From NCBI RefSeq assembly GCF_905220415.1, contig NC_059565.1, forward strand, positions 1,636,501 to 1,700,500: 64,000 bases of DNA, read 5' to 3'. The notes under the pieces were generated by a model. It had not been told where the DNA came from, searched no databases, and saw only the letters and a program-made list of their open reading frames with translations. The stretch's first letter is position 1. Every line of letters begins with the position of its first letter. The translations under genes were made by a program, and so were the position numbers. The DNA comes from Colias croceus (lineage: Eukaryota > Arthropoda > Insecta > Lepidoptera > Pieridae). Shown here in pieces: positions 61,533-64,000 of this stretch.

Positions 61533-61764
61533 ATTGGTACAAGTCTGGTTACAAAAAGTGAGCTTGCGACTAATTTATTTTATGATGAAATGATTTGTTA
61601 TTGTTAGAATTGTCGCTACCTATGTAAGTTATTTGAAAATCTTTGTAAACAAAATTTACAGTTTTTCGTCGTGGGGACTTAACGTACAATATGATAATAA
61701 AAGTACATAATAGACGCTATTTACGTTTGGTTTTTTTTTTACATAATATATATCATATTTGGCT

Positions 61765-62502
61765 AAAATGTACTTTAAGTGCCGTCGAGTTGGTCAACCA
61801 AAATTTTTTTGGGCGAAGGTCTATGCCTAAGTAACTGACCCGTAAAATCTTAACCTGCGGAGATTTATAGTTTTTTAGAAATTAATTATTAAATTTTCAT
61901 AATTTTTCATACAATTTCGAGCAACCATCTTGACATTTGTTTTTTTTGTTGCGTTTCGTTTTTGCAAATACAACTCTTATACCCATGAATTTTTATTTAA
62001 TTAATTTACATGTTATTCAATGTTTTTAGCCAAAATAAAATTGTTTTTATAACAATTTTATAGTTATTTTTATAGCTCACTTGCTTCAGTTTTTAAAATC
62101 GATTAACTTTTACTTTTAGTATTCAAATAGGTAGCGAGGAGCGAAGCGACGAGCGTGTTAGGTTAACTCTTGAACTGCCGCACGAGCCGAGCGAGCGAAG
62201 CAAGCGTGCCGCGGTAGCGGCCTGCGAGTGCCAGAAGCGACTTTAGGGCGATTCCCACTCAAACAAAAAAAACTACGTAGGTTAAAACGTACGTACGTAG
62301 GTAACGAAACGCAACAAAAAAAAAAACAAATGTCAAGATGGTTACTCGAAATTGTATGAAAAATTATGAAACTTTAATAATTAATTTCTAAAAAACTATA
62401 AATATCCGCAGGTTAAGATTTTACGGGTAAGTTACTTAGGCATAGACCTTTCTCCAAGAAAATTTTGGTTGCCCAACTCAACGGCCCTTAAAGTACATTT
62501 TT
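61765..62502. mobile_element. 738-bp element with 200-bp inverted arms
   Basis: Left arm 61765-61961 begins AAAATGTACTTTAAGTGCCG; right arm 62303-62502 ends CGGCCCTTAAAGTACATTTT. The arms pair with few differences, including GCAACCATCTTGACATTTG with its inverse. The 340-bp centre carries GCGAGGAGCGAAGCGACGAG and GAGCGAGCGAAGCAAGCG. No frame. Foldback-type non-autonomous transposon. Target duplication not resolved. Confidence 0.85.
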
Positions 62503-63216
62503 ACCTCATATTTATTGAAAAAATCAATAACAAAAAAATATTATTTACAAATTTGATTTTTTTTTTAATAAATATATCCGACATTTTGATATATTTAATA
62601 TCAGATATATGATATATAATAAGATAGAATTTTGACATTTGATATATTATATAATATAACATAACATAACAGATATTTTCGAATGCTGGTTTTGGTACTA
62701 TTTTATTGTTCCAATGTTTATCTTCTTGATACGACTTTCATTTTTTCTTCTTCACCTTATTCCGTAAATAAATATGTCTCTTGCTCGTCGCGCTTCGCTG
62801 TTAGAAATAAACATACATACACAAATCAGTAATATTTATTGGAAGATGAAATCTCAAAAAATAACTAAAACATTACTTATCTATACCAATAATAAATAAA
62901 ATTATAAATAAAAATAAAGACGGAGTGCATAAAATTATAAAATCTTGATTTGTGCGTTGCTCAATTCAGACTTAGTAAACATATTACTCCAAAAAATTAA
63001 AATAATATTTATTACTAATTATTACAAGTAAAAATAACTTTCAAATTTTGATTTATGCGTTTCTCAAATTAGACTTGTAAATATACCTAGTACCTAATCA
63101 ATATATTGGAAGTTGAAATCTTTGGACTTGTAGCGGCCGAAAGACATAATAAATATAAATAAGCATGATAAACATCAAAATTACCTATTTGGGTTCAATA
63201 ACTGTAGTTTTTTCAC
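62503..63216. other. AT-rich intron stretch, no gene seen
   Basis: TATAATATAACATAACATAA and similar low-complexity text, plus a short internal near-repeat (AACATATTACTCC / TAATCAATATATTGG flanks). No coding signal. Confidence 0.45.
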
Positions 63217-63282
63217 CTGCCTTCGCAACATTTTCTTCCTAATGTTCTCACCATCAATGTTTTGGCCACCAAAATTCACCAT
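63217..63282 (-). CDS. Exon 1 of a small basic protein gene
   Basis: ATG at 63282 in a fair context (AACATGG). 22 codons MVNFGGQNIDGENIRKKMLR and RQ end at donor GTGAAA in phase 0, matching the acceptor at 56842. The joined product is 67 aa. The donor is weaker than consensus, and without splicing the frame would stop after 12 more codons (VKKLQLLNPNR), so a 34-aa product is the alternative. An intermediate exon inside the satellite-filled intron cannot be excluded. Confidence 0.55.
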
Positions 63283-64000
63283 GTTTATGAAAAACTTTAG
63301 TATCACTAACACTAAATCACGTATGCGAGTAGACAATGGCACCGCGCGAAAAAGTTGTACAGGACTGCTCTCTAAGACGCGTTAGCGTCGACTAACAGGA
63401 GGCAGAACGGCGGAAGCGACCGGCCTACGCGCAATTTTGTGCTAATAATTTATAAATATATTTTTTTAAAATTACTGATGTATTAAATGTAAAATCTAAT
63501 CCCGCACGTCTCTCAAGAATTGAATGGAAGTGGATGTGGATAAAGTTTCATTGATATTACTTTACTATTGTCCAAATGAAATTGATTGACCGTTTAATTT
63601 TTAGGAAACTTCACAACGTTTTTCTATCGAGGCAAATTTTTTCAATCGTGTTTCGGTTCCCGCACGTCACTAGACAAACTCTTTAATTAAATAAATCCAT
63701 AAATAAAAAAAATCAAATTGGTAGTTTTTGAAGAAAAAAATTAATTCTCCGTGAGCTCGAAACGTCTGTTTTGGGTCTCATTTCACCTTAAGCGCGGGTT
63801 CTCTTTAATATGGTTTTGTAGTATTTCACATAGACAACTATTAAAGTGACAGATCCCTGGTTTAAAGTTAGACCGTGTTTAAATTGTTTTGTGGTAATAC
63901 TATGTATTTTTAACATAACGCTTAAATGTTCAATGGTAAAGTAACTTAAACTTCAATTATTATAATACTTATCCTGATATATTATTTACTAACATATTGT
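63283..64000. other. Upstream flank of the small gene
   Basis: A GC-rich patch (GCACCGCGCG to GCCTACGCGC, 63339-63432) lies 60-150 bp upstream of the ATG and is a candidate promoter of the minus-strand gene. The rest is AT-rich without recognised features. Confidence 0.35.

Overview
Animal nuclear DNA, almost certainly from a moth or butterfly. The sequence is AT-rich. It is crowded with short interspersed elements whose ends read like TAGCTTTCCGCCCGCGGC or AAACCGCGGGGCACAGCTAG, a style familiar from Lepidoptera. Coding sequence is split into short exons with GT/AG introns. No operons or prokaryotic signals were seen, and the species cannot be named.

Region 1 (about 1631-25127, minus strand) is a complete gene for a P protein (OCA2; hoepel in Drosophila), a 12-TM-type transporter of pigment granules. 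I assembled 16 coding exons by hand. Every splice phase agrees and the sum is 2415 bp, or 804 aa plus stop. Both signature halves of the fold are present: FLDNVT with GDPPNVII, and FVDNIP with GNGTLIGASANVV. A further exon at 48342-48628 could be an alternative first exon more than 23 kb upstream, because its phase fits the 34-bp exon at 14294-14327. Two exons have decayed partial copies in neighbouring introns. One is a duplicated acceptor half of the exon at 9846-10049. The other is a six-fold tandem amplification of the donor end of the exon at 7162-7300.

Region 2 (25-48 kb) is mostly mobile DNA. It includes a TAA-flanked Harbinger-like MITE, a larger TAA-flanked MITE, a mariner-like MITE, a Spy-like element inserted between AAA and TTT, and an orphan THAP-domain exon. 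It also holds a complete, apparently very young Ty3/gypsy-class LTR retrotransposon (37130-43579) with matching 457-bp LTRs, a 4-bp target duplication and one unbroken 1876-codon gag-pol frame.

Region 3 (48-56.6 kb) is a patchwork of nested SINEs. It contains a 1000-bp direct tandem duplication that looks letter-identical, a 245-bp fold-back palindrome, and a 34-bp micro-element with an 8-bp target duplication inside a dead LINE.

Region 4 (56.7-63.3 kb) holds a two-exon minus-strand gene for a 67-aa basic protein I do not recognise. Its 6.4-kb intron contains a 3-kb array of about 25 units of 120 bp. The array changes orientation once in the middle, so a transcript would be a giant hairpin. 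A 738-bp transposon-like element with 200-bp inverted arms follows. The most unusual structures here are the bidirectional satellite, the intronic amplification of exon edges in Oca2, and the micro-transposon.
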